Shown here: in pieces, positions 8,283 to 17,830 of the stretch
How the letters are laid out: every line of letters starts with the position of its first letter
How positions within the stretch are numbered: the first letter of the stretch is position 1
Assembly (NCBI RefSeq): GCF_001426665.1
Contig: NZ_LMEY01000005.1
Coordinates: 39,581-103,580, forward strand
Origin: Rhizobium sp. Root1334
GTDB lineage: Bacteria > Pseudomonadota > Alphaproteobacteria > Rhizobiales > Rhizobiaceae
DNA: 64,000 bases
Direction: 5' to 3'
Translations under genes and position numbers: made by a program
Notes under the pieces: model-generated
What the model was told of the DNA's origin: nothing
Seen by the model: the letters and a program-made list of their open reading frames with translations, nothing else
Databases searched by the model: none

Positions 8283-9187
8283 ACGTCCAATCTCATACGT
8301 CATTTGCCCAGTGGTACAGCAAGGGGCCCCATGCGTCCCACGTGCGCACAATGAAATCGCCAGGCGGAGTCCTCGACCTTCTTGAGGTCCAGCGACCGGC
8401 GGGGGACATGTCCCGCCCGGCCCTGCCGGACATCGTGCTGATGGAGGACATGCTTGGCTGCAGTCGCGTCAGGGGAGACCTGGGAGGCGGTCGTTTCGAT
8501 CTGACGACCGGAAAAGGCACACTTGCTCTCGCCGCGCCTAACTTCGCGACCAGGGTGATCAATGACGAAACCCATCAGCTTCGCAGCCTGGCGTTTCCGT
8601 TGGCGCAGTGGCAGGGCGTGCTCGACGAGGCCGCCGATGGGCAGTTCTCATTCGACACTTCCTGCATCTACGGCCGAGTGTTTGATTCGTCGGCGATCCG
8701 GTCGGCGCTTCGGAACCTGTGGGCGCTATGTGAGGAAGAGGGGGCGCCGTCGCGGCTGCTGGCTAGAGCGGCGGGATGCGAGATTCTCGCCGAACTCTGG
8801 CGATTGGGCGGAGCGCCGTTCGCGCCGGTCAAGGGTGGCCTCGCCCCCTGGGCAGAGCGGCGCTGCCTGGAACTAATGCGGGTACGACTTTCCGAGGACA
8901 TCTGCCTCGACGACCTGGCGGCAGAGGCGCAGCTCTCGCCCTTTCATTTCGCCCGCATGTTCAAGCAGAGCCTCGGCGTGCCGCCGCGGGTCCACCTGAC
9001 CCGGCTGAGACTGGAGAGAGCCTGCGAGCTCCTAGAAAAGACAGACCTTCCTGTAACAGAGATCGCCCTTGAGGTTGGTTATTCGTCGAATCAGGTGCTC
9101 GCGAGGGTATTCCTCAAGCATCAGCGGATGAGCCCCTCCGAGTATCGCCGCGCAGTCCGCAATCCGGTGCGCCAAATCTCATTTTAA
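8279..9187 (+). CDS. AraC-family regulator, second of a tandem pair
   Basis: This 302-residue paralogue of the upstream AraC gene shares long identical blocks, for example 'KSPGGVLDLLEV', 'RPAGDMSRPALPDIVL' and 'GGLAPWAERRCLELMR'. Its start codon overlaps the upstream stop codon (ATGA at 8279-8282). Differences are spread over the sensor half (D-M-L-G-C-S-R-V-R versus D-M-L-G-G-S-R-V-S), while the two helix-turn-helix units are nearly unchanged. This suggests shared operators with diverged ligand or partner recognition, or a heterodimer; that is inference. Confidence 0.9.
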   Translation: MNVQSHTSFAQWYSKGPHASHVRTMKSPGGVLDLLEVQRPAGDMSRPALPDIVLMEDMLGCSRVRGDLGGGRFDLTTGKGTLALAAPNFATRVINDETHQLRSLAFPLAQWQGVLDEAADGQFSFDTSCIYGRVFDSSAIRSALRNLWALCEEEGAPSRLLARAAGCEILAELWRLGGAPFAPVKGGLAPWAERRCLELMRVRLSEDICLDDLAAEAQLSPFHFARMFKQSLGVPPRVHLTRLRLERACELLEKTDLPVTEIALEVGYSSNQVLARVFLKHQRMSPSEYRRAVRNPVRQISF

Positions 9188-9444
9188 CGCGCAAGGAACT
9201 TCGCTGTAGGCACTGGAGTCACGTCAATGACGCAACTGCTCATTCGTCTTATGCGCCACGGTAAAGAGACGGTAGGGATGATTAAGTCCGAAACACCGGG
9301 CTGGCTGGCAATAGGATTTGGGACGTCCCACCTAATCATCGCGTCCGTGGTATTCACCGATAGGTGAAACAATTGCCGGTGCAACCAGTCAAGAATGTTC
9401 CATAAATAGGCGTTATCCCACGAAGTATCTCTTTTCGATACATT

Positions 9445-10541
9445 CTCTTTCCAAGTGCGACATGCCAGTAATTTCAATGGCTTCACTTTGGAGATTTGGC
9501 ATGTCTCGATGCTATACGCAGATCACCCTCGCCGATCGCCGACGCCTGCATCACATGGTGGCGGCAAAGTTCCGGTAAACGAGATGGCACGTCAGCTTGG
9601 CCGTCATCGTTCCACGATCTATCGCGAGATCCGACGCAACACGTTTCGCGATCGCGAACTCCCGGACTATGACGGTAATTACAGCACCGTTGCGAACGAT
9701 ACTGCCAAAGACCGACGTCGCCGGCTGAGAAAGCTGCGGCGCCACCCGACTTTGCGCACAGAGATCATCAACCAGTTGGAAGCTCGCTGGTCGCCGGAAC
9801 AGATTGCCGGACGCCTGCTGTCGGACGGCCTCAGTCGTATTCGCGTTTGCAAGGAGACAATCTGTCGTTTCATCTACAGCAAGGAAGATTATGGGCTTGG
9901 TCTCTATCAGTATCTACCAGAGGCACGCCGAAAACGTCGTCCAATGCGCTCCAGGAAGCCGCGCGACGGTGCGTTTTCAGCCACGCACCGCATCCCAACG
10001 GCCTGATTTTGTTGGAGATAGATCACGGTTTGGTCATTGGGAGGGCGACCTTCTCATCTTCGATCGCCCACTCGGCCATGCCAATGTCACCACTCTCGTG
10101 GAGCGCAAGAGCCGCTATACCGTTCTCATCAAGAATCCGAGCCGGCACTCGCGCCCGATCATGGACAAGATCATCAGAGCGTTTTCTCCTTTACCGGCGT
10201 TCGCGCGTCAAAGCTTCACATTCGACCGAGGTACCGAGTTTGCCGGGTTCAGGGCTCTGGAAGATGGGATCGGTGCATGCAGTTGGTTTTGCGGCCCAAG
10301 TGCGCCTTGGCAGAAAGGGACAGTCGAGAACACCAACAAGCGCATTCGACGCTACCTGCCTGGCACCACAGATCTGGCAGTTGTTTCACAACGTGACCTT
10401 CTCCACCTCACGCGCGGTATAAACGATCAACCGCGCAAATGCCTCGGATACAGGGCGCCGAGCGAGGTGTTTATGGCGCATTTGAACGAAGATAGGTGAT
10501 CTCCTATTCTACAAAACAGGTGTGATGCACTTGGGTTAGCT
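9445..10541 (+). mobile_element. IS30-family insertion sequence, decayed
   Basis: The element is defined by an IS30-type transposase gene (9501-10499) and imperfect terminal inverted repeats. CCAAGTGC at 9451-9458 is matched by GCACTTGG at 10527-10534, with partial similarity continuing inward. The outer boundaries are approximate; no target duplication was resolved by eye. The transposase has two frameshifts, so the copy is probably inactive. Confidence 0.6.
9501..10499 (+). pseudogene. IS30-family transposase, two frameshifts
   Basis: The ATG at 9501 opens with MSRCYTQITLADRRRLHHMV, the IS30 N-terminus. A base, most likely one G, is missing at about 9569; the next frame carries 'VPVNEMARQLGRHRSTIYRE', the helix-turn-helix. 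A second frameshift lies at about 9994, after which the catalytic domain reads 'RSRFGHWEGDLLIFDRPLGH', 'TFDRGTEFAGFRAL' and 'APWQKGTVENTNKRIRRYLP'. These hold the DDE residues (D in W-E-G-D, D in F-D-R-G, E in V-E-N). All catalytic parts remain but in different frames. Programmed frameshifting is unlikely because two shifts in opposite senses are needed. Confidence 0.85.
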
Positions 10542-10640
10542 TTTCCATTCAGGCACTTAAGCTATCTGACCAACCAGTCGCCGGTTCGATTCCTATCAAG
10601 GCGGAGGCTGTGATGGATTCCAGCGGATACTCTTGAGAAA

Positions 10641-10886
10641 CTAACCGTCATCGGTGATGGGTTGGCCGAGCTTCAGCAACTCGCGACCCCAATGATGGGC
10701 TGTGGAGCAAGCTTCCATACCAACAAGACATGGTTTGGCATTCCGAAAGAACTTGATCATCTCGGTTCGCCAGAGCGCCGCGGTTTTAACCACTGAGCCC
10801 CCGGCGTCCACCACGTGGACTTGAATGTTATGCTTGGCCAGATCGACGCCAATTGTGCTGGCAATCATATCAGCGCAACGGCTCAT
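10641..10886 (-). pseudogene. IS110-family transposase, N-terminal stub
   Basis: The reading frame gives 'IGVDLAKHNIQVHVVDAGG' and 'PCLVGMEACSTAHHWGRELL', the N-terminal DEDD-type catalytic start (D of G-V-D, E of M-E-A-C) of IS110/IS1111 transposases. The protein stops after about 80 residues against about 340 in an intact copy, and the C-terminal Ser-containing domain is absent. It is a remnant lying just downstream of the IS30 copy. Confidence 0.8.
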
Positions 10887-11338
10887 GTCTGAGTTGGCTC
10901 GTCACTTTACGACCAACCGGTTCGGAGCGGGGCCGTCTTACCCATCGATGGGCGATTGCGGGATATGCTCCTGAACCAGTCGCTCTTCTCATCACTGACC
11001 CATGGTCGGTCAGCGCTCCCAACGGCAACCTCGGAGCGGTTCACAGGTCGTCGAAATCCCCAAAGCAGACACACCGGCATCTGCTCGCCTCCGACGGCGT
11101 TTGTCAACGTTCGCTAACCAACCAGTAGAGAGTTGGCCCTCTAGTGCTCCCTGAATGCATCGCATAGCTTTCGCAGACTGCGGTTTGAGAGGCGGCTGAT
11201 TGATTTTCTCGGTGTGATGCGTGGCGCGTGAAGATCCAGCTCAAGCCGCTTTGCATACTTATGTCTGCGTATCTGCGTTCAGGCGTCGCGATTTGGCTCT
11301 TCGCGCAACGCAGAAATTGAGAAGGAGGTAACGTTGTT
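10887..11338. other. Intergenic stretch between IS110 stub and SDR remnant
   Basis: No gene is recognised in these about 450 bp. A purine-rich AGAAGGAGG stretch at 11320-11328 forms a good ribosome site for the broken SDR at 11339. Confidence 0.45.
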
Positions 11339-11896
11339 ATGGCCACGAGGATCGCACTTGTAATTGGTGCTTGCAGCGGATTGGGCTACTCCAGCGTGAT
11401 GAGTCTTGCGAAGTCAGGTGTTCACATCATCGGCACCTACAGGTCGCAGGCGGAGTTTCCCGAAGAGGTTGTGCGAGAGGTTAAGTGGCTTGGTGGCCGT
11501 GCAGTGATGCTGAAACTGGATGCGAGACAGCCGCATTTGCAACCCTTTGCTCTCGAAATCGTTGAAGCGCTCGAAACAAAATTTGGGGCCAGCAAGCTCG
11601 ATAATGTGATTATCAATACGGGAACGGAATTTGAATCATCGGTGACGAGAAAACTGGATCATTGGCAGTTTTACGTCACTCATGTGCGACTGCCTCACCT
11701 GCTGACTGAAGCAATTGGCGACCTTTTGACTGACACATGCGAGGTAGTGCTCATCTCGTCGATCGACAGGCGAGGCTCTGGCAAGATCACATCATCTCAC
11801 AGGCAAGCAATCCCGGCTGGCGTCAGGGCTTTTCCAGGTTCTATTGCCGAAGTACGGCCGCCACATCTTTGCCGCGGACGGGGCGAGGACTACTAG
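11339..11896 (+). pseudogene. Short-chain dehydrogenase/reductase, degenerate and truncated
   Basis: The first about 140 residues are a classical SDR Rossmann half: 'ALVIGACSGLGYSSVM' (glycine-rich cofactor motif), a strand-4 motif altered to I-I-N-T-G, and 'CEVVLISSIDRRGSGK' with the catalytic Ser. The Y-x-x-x-K motif that must follow is missing, and the remainder is unrelated low-complexity sequence ending at 185 residues against about 245 for the family. It is therefore an inactive remnant. A strong AAGGAGG site precedes the ATG. Confidence 0.7.
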
Positions 11897-12099
11897 GAGA
11901 GAGTTTCGAGATCTGTCTTGCCGGGGTGGGACGTCAAGAGAGTGCTTGAGCCGCTTCGACATTCGCTCCACGCTCTTGCGTTCCAATACTCTCGGAGCCG
12001 CATGCTGGCGGGTTCCTTTCCCTCGTCTTCGCGGCACCACTGGCCTGACCCACAGATCAGAAGGGTCTCACTCACGACGTCACGACGGTCGCAGATAGC

Positions 12100-12246
12100 T
12101 TAAACGTCAATTGCCCGTTTGAAGAAATAATGCAGGACGAAATGTCCCGGGGAGACGACTGCAACGAGCTCCCATCCCTTGGATCCAAGCTCGTTCATTT
12201 CCTCAGCCGTCAAAGCTCCTTCAATCGTACAGTATTCCCATCGCAT
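12100..12246 (-). CDS. Small DUF4177-like protein
   Basis: This 48-residue protein starts MRWEYCTIEG and continues 'MNELGSKGWELVAVVSPGH', the W-E-Y...N-x-x-G-x-x-G-W-E-L-V pattern of DUF4177 and related tiny proteins. AGAGG lies 8 nt upstream of this ATG; a longer open frame starts 12 codons earlier without such a site. Function of the family is unknown. It is isolated between decayed genes. Confidence 0.6.
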   Translation of the reverse strand: MRWEYCTIEGALTAEEMNELGSKGWELVAVVSPGHFVLHYFFKRAIDV

Positions 12247-12362
12247 TGTCGCGCCTCTCGGTTGTCTTTCGCCGTAAACCAACTAGTTCGGTTTGGTTTC
12301 GCGTCAACCCAGGACGGCAGGTCAGCGTGAAAGCTGATGTATCAACAGACGTGACTCATGGC

Positions 12363-12622
12363 TTAATCTTCAAGAGTGCCATTTTTCGAGAAACGCCACA
12401 CGGGCAGATGGGCGAGATCGTTACATCTATCCCTGTTGGAGATAGGTCGTGGTTGAAGATCTTGGAACGCCGGCTGATTTTCTCGCGTAAAACCCGTCAA
12501 GGCTTTGTAGGTGGCTTTATTGTCGTGGTACATGGCGATTCGTTTGCGAGGGTCGGCCAGGGGCGTCTTGTTGGGTGGGTGCCTTCATCCTCGAAATCGA
12601 TCCTGGCAAAACGAGGAGCCAT
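12363..12622 (-). pseudogene. Possible small gene with a frameshift, not recognised
   Basis: On the reverse strand an ATG at 12622 opens MAPRFARIDFEDEGTHP. After a shift near 12572 another frame gives a protein-like stretch (LADPRKRIAMYHDNKATY, then LTGFTRENQPAF) ending at TAA 12363-12365. Together they would make an about 85-residue protein of no family I recognise. This could be coincidence. The remaining part of 12283-12674 shows nothing else. Confidence 0.25.
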
Positions 12623-12674
12623 CGAAACCGAACCCGCTGATCTGTCCCGCTTTCGGCCGCGGGGAAAGAGGTTG

Positions 12675-13577
12675 CTACATCGATTGTCTGAGGCCGATCA
12701 CGCTGGAGATCGGCGACTGTCCGAATTCCCGGCGGTATTCGCGGCTGAATTGGGCAGGACTTTCGTAGCCGACATCATAGGCTGACGATGCAGCGTCAAG
12801 TCCGGATACGATCATCAAGCGGCGCGCTTCATTGAGTTGCAGACGCTTGCGATATTGGACGGGGCTCACGCCGGTCACCTGCTTGAAATGCCGGTGAAAC
12901 GTGGACACTCCCATATGAGCGATATCGGCGAGGTCATTGATGGATTGACGTTCGCGGAAATGTTGCTTGAGCCAGTCGAGCGCCCGGACGATCCGGCTTG
13001 AGGCTCCCTCCATCGAAGCCAGGGTAACGAGCCGTCGACCGACGGGGCTCATGATTAAACGATAGATGATCTCTCGTTGTATCGGCTGAGCAAAGAGGCC
13101 GATTTCGTTCGGTCGCTCTTTCAACCGGCACAAGCGGGACAGCGCTTCGAGGAGGTCAGGGGGTACAGCTGAGCTGGCTATCCCTAGAAGCGGAGCCTCA
13201 CCACACGTTTCGTGCGGGATCTCGGATATCAAGGTGCGAACAAGGCTGAGATCTATCCTCAACAAGATTCCGAGATAGGGGTCGCCCACACTGGCATGCG
13301 TGACCCATGCTGTTACGGGAAGATCCACGGACGTAAGTAGAAAATGCGTGCTGCCATAGTCATAGGTGTTGCTGCCAAGCACAACACGCTTCCTGCCTGA
13401 AATCACCAGAGACAGACTGGCTTCCATCATTCCGACATGAGGGGCTGTCGGTGACGTATGACGGTGGAAGGTAAGCCCGGGCACCTGCGTCAAGGTCGCG
13501 CCCTCATTCGGTGCCCAGCGGTCGAAACCGTTTGCCAGGGTCTGCTGCAAATTCTCGATCATCCCAAACAATTCCAA
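12675..13577 (-). CDS. AraC-family regulator (AraC_N type) facing an aldo/keto reductase
   Basis: This 300-residue protein has an N-terminal AraC_N-type sensor ('SLVISGRKRVVLGSNTYDYG', 'DLPVTAWVTHASVGDPYLGI') and a C-terminal double helix-turn-helix ('SINDLADIAHMGVSTFHRHF', 'ASSAYDVGYESPAQFSREYR'). This architecture is common among regulators divergently paired with aldehyde or quinone reductases. It faces the aldo/keto reductase at 13767 across about 190 bp, its probable target. The inducer is unknown, perhaps an electrophile. Confidence 0.9.
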   Translation of the reverse strand: MELFGMIENLQQTLANGFDRWAPNEGATLTQVPGLTFHRHTSPTAPHVGMMEASLSLVISGRKRVVLGSNTYDYGSTHFLLTSVDLPVTAWVTHASVGDPYLGILLRIDLSLVRTLISEIPHETCGEAPLLGIASSAVPPDLLEALSRLCRLKERPNEIGLFAQPIQREIIYRLIMSPVGRRLVTLASMEGASSRIVRALDWLKQHFRERQSINDLADIAHMGVSTFHRHFKQVTGVSPVQYRKRLQLNEARRLMIVSGLDAASSAYDVGYESPAQFSREYRREFGQSPISSVIGLRQSM

Positions 13578-13766
13578 AGTTGCGGCGCAGGGCTATTTCA
13601 GATGGAGGTTCTTGGCTAGGCCAGTCGCCCTTCTATGGCAACGCGATCCTCGCCGACGAGAGAGGATTGTGCAATCATCAGAGTGAAACGTGCTACTGCT
13701 TCCATGTCGCATCCGAATAGTTTCCTGAACGGCGCGCAAATCCTGCCGCCCAGAAGGAACGATGAG

Positions 13767-14816
13767 ATGCACTACAACATGTTGGGACGAACGGGCTTGC
13801 TCGTGTCTGAATTGAGCCTCGGCACGATGACTTTCGGGGTGAGCCAATGGGGCGGGATCGGCGGGGTTGACCAGAATGGCGCTGACCAGATTATTCAGTG
13901 CAGCCTTGATGCAGGTGTAAACCTGCTCGACACAGCGGACATTTATTCGGGCGGCCAGTCAGAGGAAATTACCGGTGCGGCACTCCGCAACCTCGGCGTT
14001 CGAAGGCACGACGTCCTGATCTCTACCAAGATTTTTGGGCAAGCGGGTGCAGGGCAGAACGAACGTGGAGCGTCACGAGCGCATATCTTGGATAGCCTTC
14101 ACGCCAGCCTGAAAAGGATGCAGATCGACTATGTCGATCTCTACCAGTTGCATGGCTTCGATTCCCTGACACCGATGGAAGAAAGCTTGCGTGCGCTCGA
14201 TCACCTCGTGCGCCAGGGTGCCGTACGCTACATTGGCGTTTCGAATTGGGCTGCGTGGCAGATCGCACAGGCTATGGGAGTGACTGAGCGTCTCGGGCTC
14301 TCTCCACTCTCAAGCTTGCAGGCCTACTATTCGCTTGCGGGGAGAGAAATTGAGCATGAAATTTCCCCTCTCGTTTCGGCCACCGGACTGGGACTCGTCT
14401 GTTGGAGCCCATTGGCAGGGGGGATGTTGAGTGGTAAGTTCGATCGTAACTCCGAAGGTGACAAGCAGGCTCGTCGAGCCACGACGCCTTTCCCGCCTCT
14501 CGATATTGACCGCACCTATGACCTTATCGACGAGTTGCGCAGCATTGCGGCTGCGTACTGCGCATCGCCGGCGCAGATTGCATTGGCTTGGCTGCTCCAC
14601 CGGAAGACCGTTTCATCGGTGCTTCTCGGCGCGAAACGGGTCGAGCAACTGCAAGACAATCTCGGTGCAACGAAAATCGAACTGCAGCAGTCTGATCTTG
14701 ATCGACTGGACGCGGTGAGCAAACTCGCCGCGATCTATCCACAATGGATGCAGGAGATCTTCGATGGGGGACGGAGTGAGCAGATCGCTTCGATGGGTCA
14801 GCGCAGGCGTTGGTGA
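13767..14816 (+). CDS. Aldo/keto reductase
   Basis: This 349-residue NADPH-dependent reductase begins MHYNMLGRTGLLVSELSLGT. It contains 'LLDTADIYSGGQSEEITGAA' (catalytic Asp and Tyr), 'DVLISTKIFGQA' (catalytic Lys), 'YVDLYQLHGFDSLTPMEES' (His) and 'AWLLHRKTVSSVLLGAKRVE' near the cofactor site. This is the YghZ/Kv-beta-like subgroup. The open frame starts 44 codons earlier, but the ATG at 13767 has GAAGGAA 9 nt upstream and fits the family N-terminus. It is divergent from the AraC gene at 12675-13577 and is followed by a strong hairpin. Confidence 0.92.
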   Translation: MHYNMLGRTGLLVSELSLGTMTFGVSQWGGIGGVDQNGADQIIQCSLDAGVNLLDTADIYSGGQSEEITGAALRNLGVRRHDVLISTKIFGQAGAGQNERGASRAHILDSLHASLKRMQIDYVDLYQLHGFDSLTPMEESLRALDHLVRQGAVRYIGVSNWAAWQIAQAMGVTERLGLSPLSSLQAYYSLAGREIEHEISPLVSATGLGLVCWSPLAGGMLSGKFDRNSEGDKQARRATTPFPPLDIDRTYDLIDELRSIAAAYCASPAQIALAWLLHRKTVSSVLLGAKRVEQLQDNLGATKIELQQSDLDRLDAVSKLAAIYPQWMQEIFDGGRSEQIASMGQRRRW

Positions 14817-14847
14817 CTAACTCAACCTAAGATCCCATGGTGATACC

Positions 14848-14882
14848 TATTGGGACAGGCCGGACGCGGCACTGTCCCAATA
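14848..14882 (+). terminator. Hairpin downstream of aldo/keto reductase
   Basis: TATTGGGACAG (14848-14858) and CTGTCCCAATA (14872-14882) form a perfect 11-bp stem with a 13-nt loop, 31 nt after the stop codon. No long T-run follows on this strand, so it may act for both strands or need a factor. Confidence 0.6.
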
Positions 14883-14961
14883 GCTTCTCTCCTGCATTGT
14901 TACTACAGTGGAATCGATGGCTTCAGGGCCAGTCTACCTGCGTCGGGATGATCGAAAACGT

Positions 14962-15834
14962 TCATCCTGTAACCAAGGGACGTAGCTCGTCTTCGCACCA
15001 CATGCGGAAGGTGGTCGGTGCATTGTGGCGTGAGGCGGTAGTGACGAGGTGATCCATCCCTTCGTTCTTGGCCGTCAGCATTTCGACATAGGCTTGCGCC
15101 ATACCGTCGCTAGCACCGAAATCGCGCATCATCTGGCCGAAGTGCTCCATAGGCATTTCGCTTGCCATGATCTCGCGACCGAAAACCTCAGACATAATTG
15201 CGGCCATCTGGTCAAAAGACAGGTCTTCAGGCCCATAGAGCGGGATTGCCTCGACGCCTGACCACCCTGGGTGGAGCAGCAATTCAACGGCGACCCGCGC
15301 CACATCCGCCTTGGCCACATGCGGTAATTTCAGGTCCGTTGGCGTCGGCTGGAAGAAGCGACCGATAGTCCGGATCGGTTCGGCCTGACGCGCAATGTTG
15401 TCCATCAGTGAGGCGCAGGCGAGGGCGCGATAGTTGACACCCGTCTGGGCGATCATGTCATCCACCGCCAGCGTTGCAGTTACGTGACCAGCGGGCTTCG
15501 GCCAACCACGACCCAAGGCCGAAATGCCAACCACGTGCGTGACTTGAGAAGCCGGAAGGGCATCGCAAAATGCTCGTGAGACATCCACATAGGCGGCCTC
15601 TGCTGAGGGGAGTGTTGGGTCGCCCGGCGGCAGCCAGAAAACGCTGGTAACGTTTGGCAGCGCTCGCGCGATGGTTTCGGCGTCCGCCATTGAGCCCTCG
15701 ATTACGTCAAGTTGCAAATCAGGCGACAACTTCGAGGCATCACGTGTGATTACACGCACGGCCATGCCGGCAGTGCGCAGGTTTGAGAGGACACGGCGAC
15801 CGATGTCGCCGGTTGGGGTTGTAACAAGGATCAT
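14962..15834 (-). CDS. NmrA-like NAD(P)-binding protein
   Basis: This 290-residue protein opens MILVTTPTGDIGRRVLSNLR (G-x-x-G-x-x-G cofactor motif). It continues with 'VTSVFWLPPGDPTLPSAEAA' and 'THVVGISALGRGW' and ends with a substrate domain ('EDLSFDQMAAIMSEVFGREI'). It is an atypical SDR of the NmrA/azoreductase-like group and lacks the catalytic Tyr-Lys pair. The ATG at 15834 has GGAAG 5 nt upstream; a start 4 codons earlier is possible. It lies 38 nt after a SnoaL-like gene in a two-gene operon divergent from an AraC regulator, the same pairing seen at 27.0-28.3 kb. Confidence 0.85.
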   Translation of the reverse strand: MILVTTPTGDIGRRVLSNLRTAGMAVRVITRDASKLSPDLQLDVIEGSMADAETIARALPNVTSVFWLPPGDPTLPSAEAAYVDVSRAFCDALPASQVTHVVGISALGRGWPKPAGHVTATLAVDDMIAQTGVNYRALACASLMDNIARQAEPIRTIGRFFQPTPTDLKLPHVAKADVARVAVELLLHPGWSGVEAIPLYGPEDLSFDQMAAIMSEVFGREIMASEMPMEHFGQMMRDFGASDGMAQAYVEMLTAKNEGMDHLVTTASRHNAPTTFRMWCEDELRPLVTG

Positions 15835-15872
15835 GACGGCTTCCATATTGATACAGTTGGTGAAAGGAGCTT

Positions 15873-16475
15873 TCAGTTGGGAAGGGGCTTGAGATCGGTC
15901 AGTGCCTTACCTGTCGCGAAATCGAATGGAACCGAGACATGATCGTGTACCACGAGCCAGCGACCGTTTATCCGGCGCAGCAAGTTGGTTTCGCGCACCC
16001 ACATATCGACGGAGGGCCCGTCCACGATTGTGCCTTCGAGGCGTGTGAGGCCGTATACTGTTGCCAGATCGCCCTGCTGGTAAACAGTCAAGTCCTCGAT
16101 CGTGATGACCAGATCTTCGGCAAACATGCCGAAAAAGCTGACCCAGTTCTGCCGCCAAATCTGCTCGCCGTCGAAGGCCATGGCGAGCCCCGCCTCGGTC
16201 GGCGCAGCCATTAGATCGTAGGAGTAAATGTCATCGACATAAAACGACATCATCTGTTCCAGGTCTTGAGATGCAAACGCCTTAAGCCACGCGGCGCGAG
16301 CGGCGGCGACCTCCAAAGCAGCGGCACGATCTTCTGTGGCGTCGGACACAATCACCTTAAAGGGTAAGTCCGGGGTGGATTCGAGTGCATACAGTGGAGC
16401 TGTGGCGAAGATAGATGCGGCGAGGATGGCGAACGCGAATATGGTTCGGTGCAAGCAGGTTCGAGATCTAGTCAC
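15873..16475 (-). CDS. Secreted SnoaL/NTF2-like protein
   Basis: The protein has about 200 residues and starts at a GTG (16475) with AGGA 8 to 9 nt upstream. A signal peptide ends near 'FATAPLYALES'. The rest is a single NTF2-like domain with 'AAARAAWLKAFASQDLEQMM' (first helix), 'FYVDDIYSYDLMAAP' and 'GRWLVVHDHVSVPFDFATGK' (last strands). The fold usually binds small hydrophobic ligands or catalyses isomerisation or cyclisation. It precedes the NmrA-like gene and faces the AraC regulator at 16579 across 103 bp. Confidence 0.85.
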   Translation of the reverse strand: MTRSRTCLHRTIFAFAILAASIFATAPLYALESTPDLPFKVIVSDATEDRAAALEVAAARAAWLKAFASQDLEQMMSFYVDDIYSYDLMAAPTEAGLAMAFDGEQIWRQNWVSFFGMFAEDLVITIEDLTVYQQGDLATVYGLTRLEGTIVDGPSVDMWVRETNLLRRINGRWLVVHDHVSVPFDFATGKALTDLKPLPN

Positions 16476-16578
16476 GAGGCAATTCCTTTTTTGTTTGCAC
16501 ACGGAACCTAGTGTCTGTCGGCAGAACGTTCTATGTGTGATAGTACGCGCTTATATCGCATTCGTTCAGGATTGTCCG

Positions 16579-17538
16579 ATGGCTGACCTCGCTCCCGATC
16601 TCCTCTCTGATGTTCTGGACTTGCTCCAGCCGCATGATTGCGTGGCAGCAGGCCTTGACGCCGGTGGAAACTGGTCCATCCGATATGCCCCGCATGCCGG
16701 CATGAAATGTATCGGCATTCTAAAAGGTGGCTGTTGGCTGGTTCTTGATGGCCTGCGCGAGCCAATTTGGCTGGGCGAAGGGGACTGTTTCATGCTGCCG
16801 CATGGCAAGGCGTTCGTTCTGTCCGCGCGCGGCGCCCGGCTTGGGGACGCGGCCGAAACTGTCCATTCGGCTCCGGCGCATGGGGATACGGCGGTGTTGG
16901 GCGGTGGTGGTGACTTCTTCATGATCGGTGCGCGGTTCCTGCTTTCAGGCCTCGCGTCCGAAATGCTGCTTGCCACGCTGTCGGATGTCATTGTTATCCG
17001 CAGTCGGAACAATGACCATTCTGCGAGCGGTGAGGTCGTGCGGTGGGCTATCACTCGGATTGCCACGGAGCTTCATCATCGGCGCCCTGGTAGTGCCAGT
17101 TCCATCGAGCATCTCTCGCATGTCCTTCTAATCGAGCTAATGCGCAGTCATCTGGACGAGGGTCATGAGGGAGAGATTGGATGGACCGCAGCACTTTCGG
17201 ATCCATTTCTTCGACGTGCACTTGCCGCCATGCATCGCGACCTCTCTAGCCCATGGACTGTGGCGACGCTGGCAAAGCGCGCAGGATTGTCGCGCACCGC
17301 TTTTGCAGTACGGTTCGCGCGGCTCGTCGGGCAATCGCCGATGAGTTACATGACACTTTGGAGGATGCTGTGGGCAGCCAAGCGCCTAGATCGGGATGGC
17401 GCCACTGTTGCTGAAGCTGCAGCGGAGGTCGGATACTCATCAGAGAGTGCCTTCATAGCAGCGTTTAAGCGGACTTTAGGAAAGACGCCGCGGCGGTTCG
17501 TCGCCAGAACAGTTAACTCGACCTCCAGCCAAAAGTGA
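16579..17538 (+). CDS. AraC-family regulator (cupin_6 type)
   Basis: This 319-residue protein starts MADLAPDLLSDVLDLLQPHD. It has the cupin-like sensor ('CIGILKGGCWLVLDG', 'LGEGDCFMLPHGKAFVLSA') and a C-terminal AraC domain ('WTVATLAKRAGLSRTAFAVR', 'VAEAAAEVGYSSESAFIAAF', then T-P-R-R-F). The long upstream open frame (from 16336) overlaps the SnoaL gene and is not protein-like, so the ATG at 16579 is preferred. It is divergent from the SnoaL-NmrA operon, its likely target. This regulator type is often next to SDR/NmrA genes. Confidence 0.88.
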   Translation: MADLAPDLLSDVLDLLQPHDCVAAGLDAGGNWSIRYAPHAGMKCIGILKGGCWLVLDGLREPIWLGEGDCFMLPHGKAFVLSARGARLGDAAETVHSAPAHGDTAVLGGGGDFFMIGARFLLSGLASEMLLATLSDVIVIRSRNNDHSASGEVVRWAITRIATELHHRRPGSASSIEHLSHVLLIELMRSHLDEGHEGEIGWTAALSDPFLRRALAAMHRDLSSPWTVATLAKRAGLSRTAFAVRFARLVGQSPMSYMTLWRMLWAAKRLDRDGATVAEAAAEVGYSSESAFIAAFKRTLGKTPRRFVARTVNSTSSQK

Positions 17539-17830
17539 GCCTTACAGAAACTGGTTTTCGATGTCTGCCTCACGCGTGATCATCCGCCATGGTCAATCAT
17601 TTGCAGTGCGACTGAACGTGTCCTCGCCCGGCACTGTCAAGCAGTTGACACGACGCACCGAGTTGTGCCTGCTTGGTATTCCCAGTTATCCGCAAGCTCA
17701 GTGGGCTTTGGAAAAATGGGGCAAGCGAGCCTTTCGCCTGCGATCGCGACGTCAGCCTGCTTGTTGCCCCACTATGCTAGCGTGCGCTTGACCTGCTCCG
17801 TCACAAGAGAAGCAAGCCTGGTCCGATGCC

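Noticed and set aside
9501..10499. Programmed frameshifting in the IS30 transposase
   Set aside because: Two shifts of opposite direction are required, no slippery heptamer is seen, and IS30 elements normally use one open frame.
12246..12785. 179-codon forward frame
   Set aside because: Its second half is antisense to the AraC gene at 12675-13577 and the composition is not protein-like.
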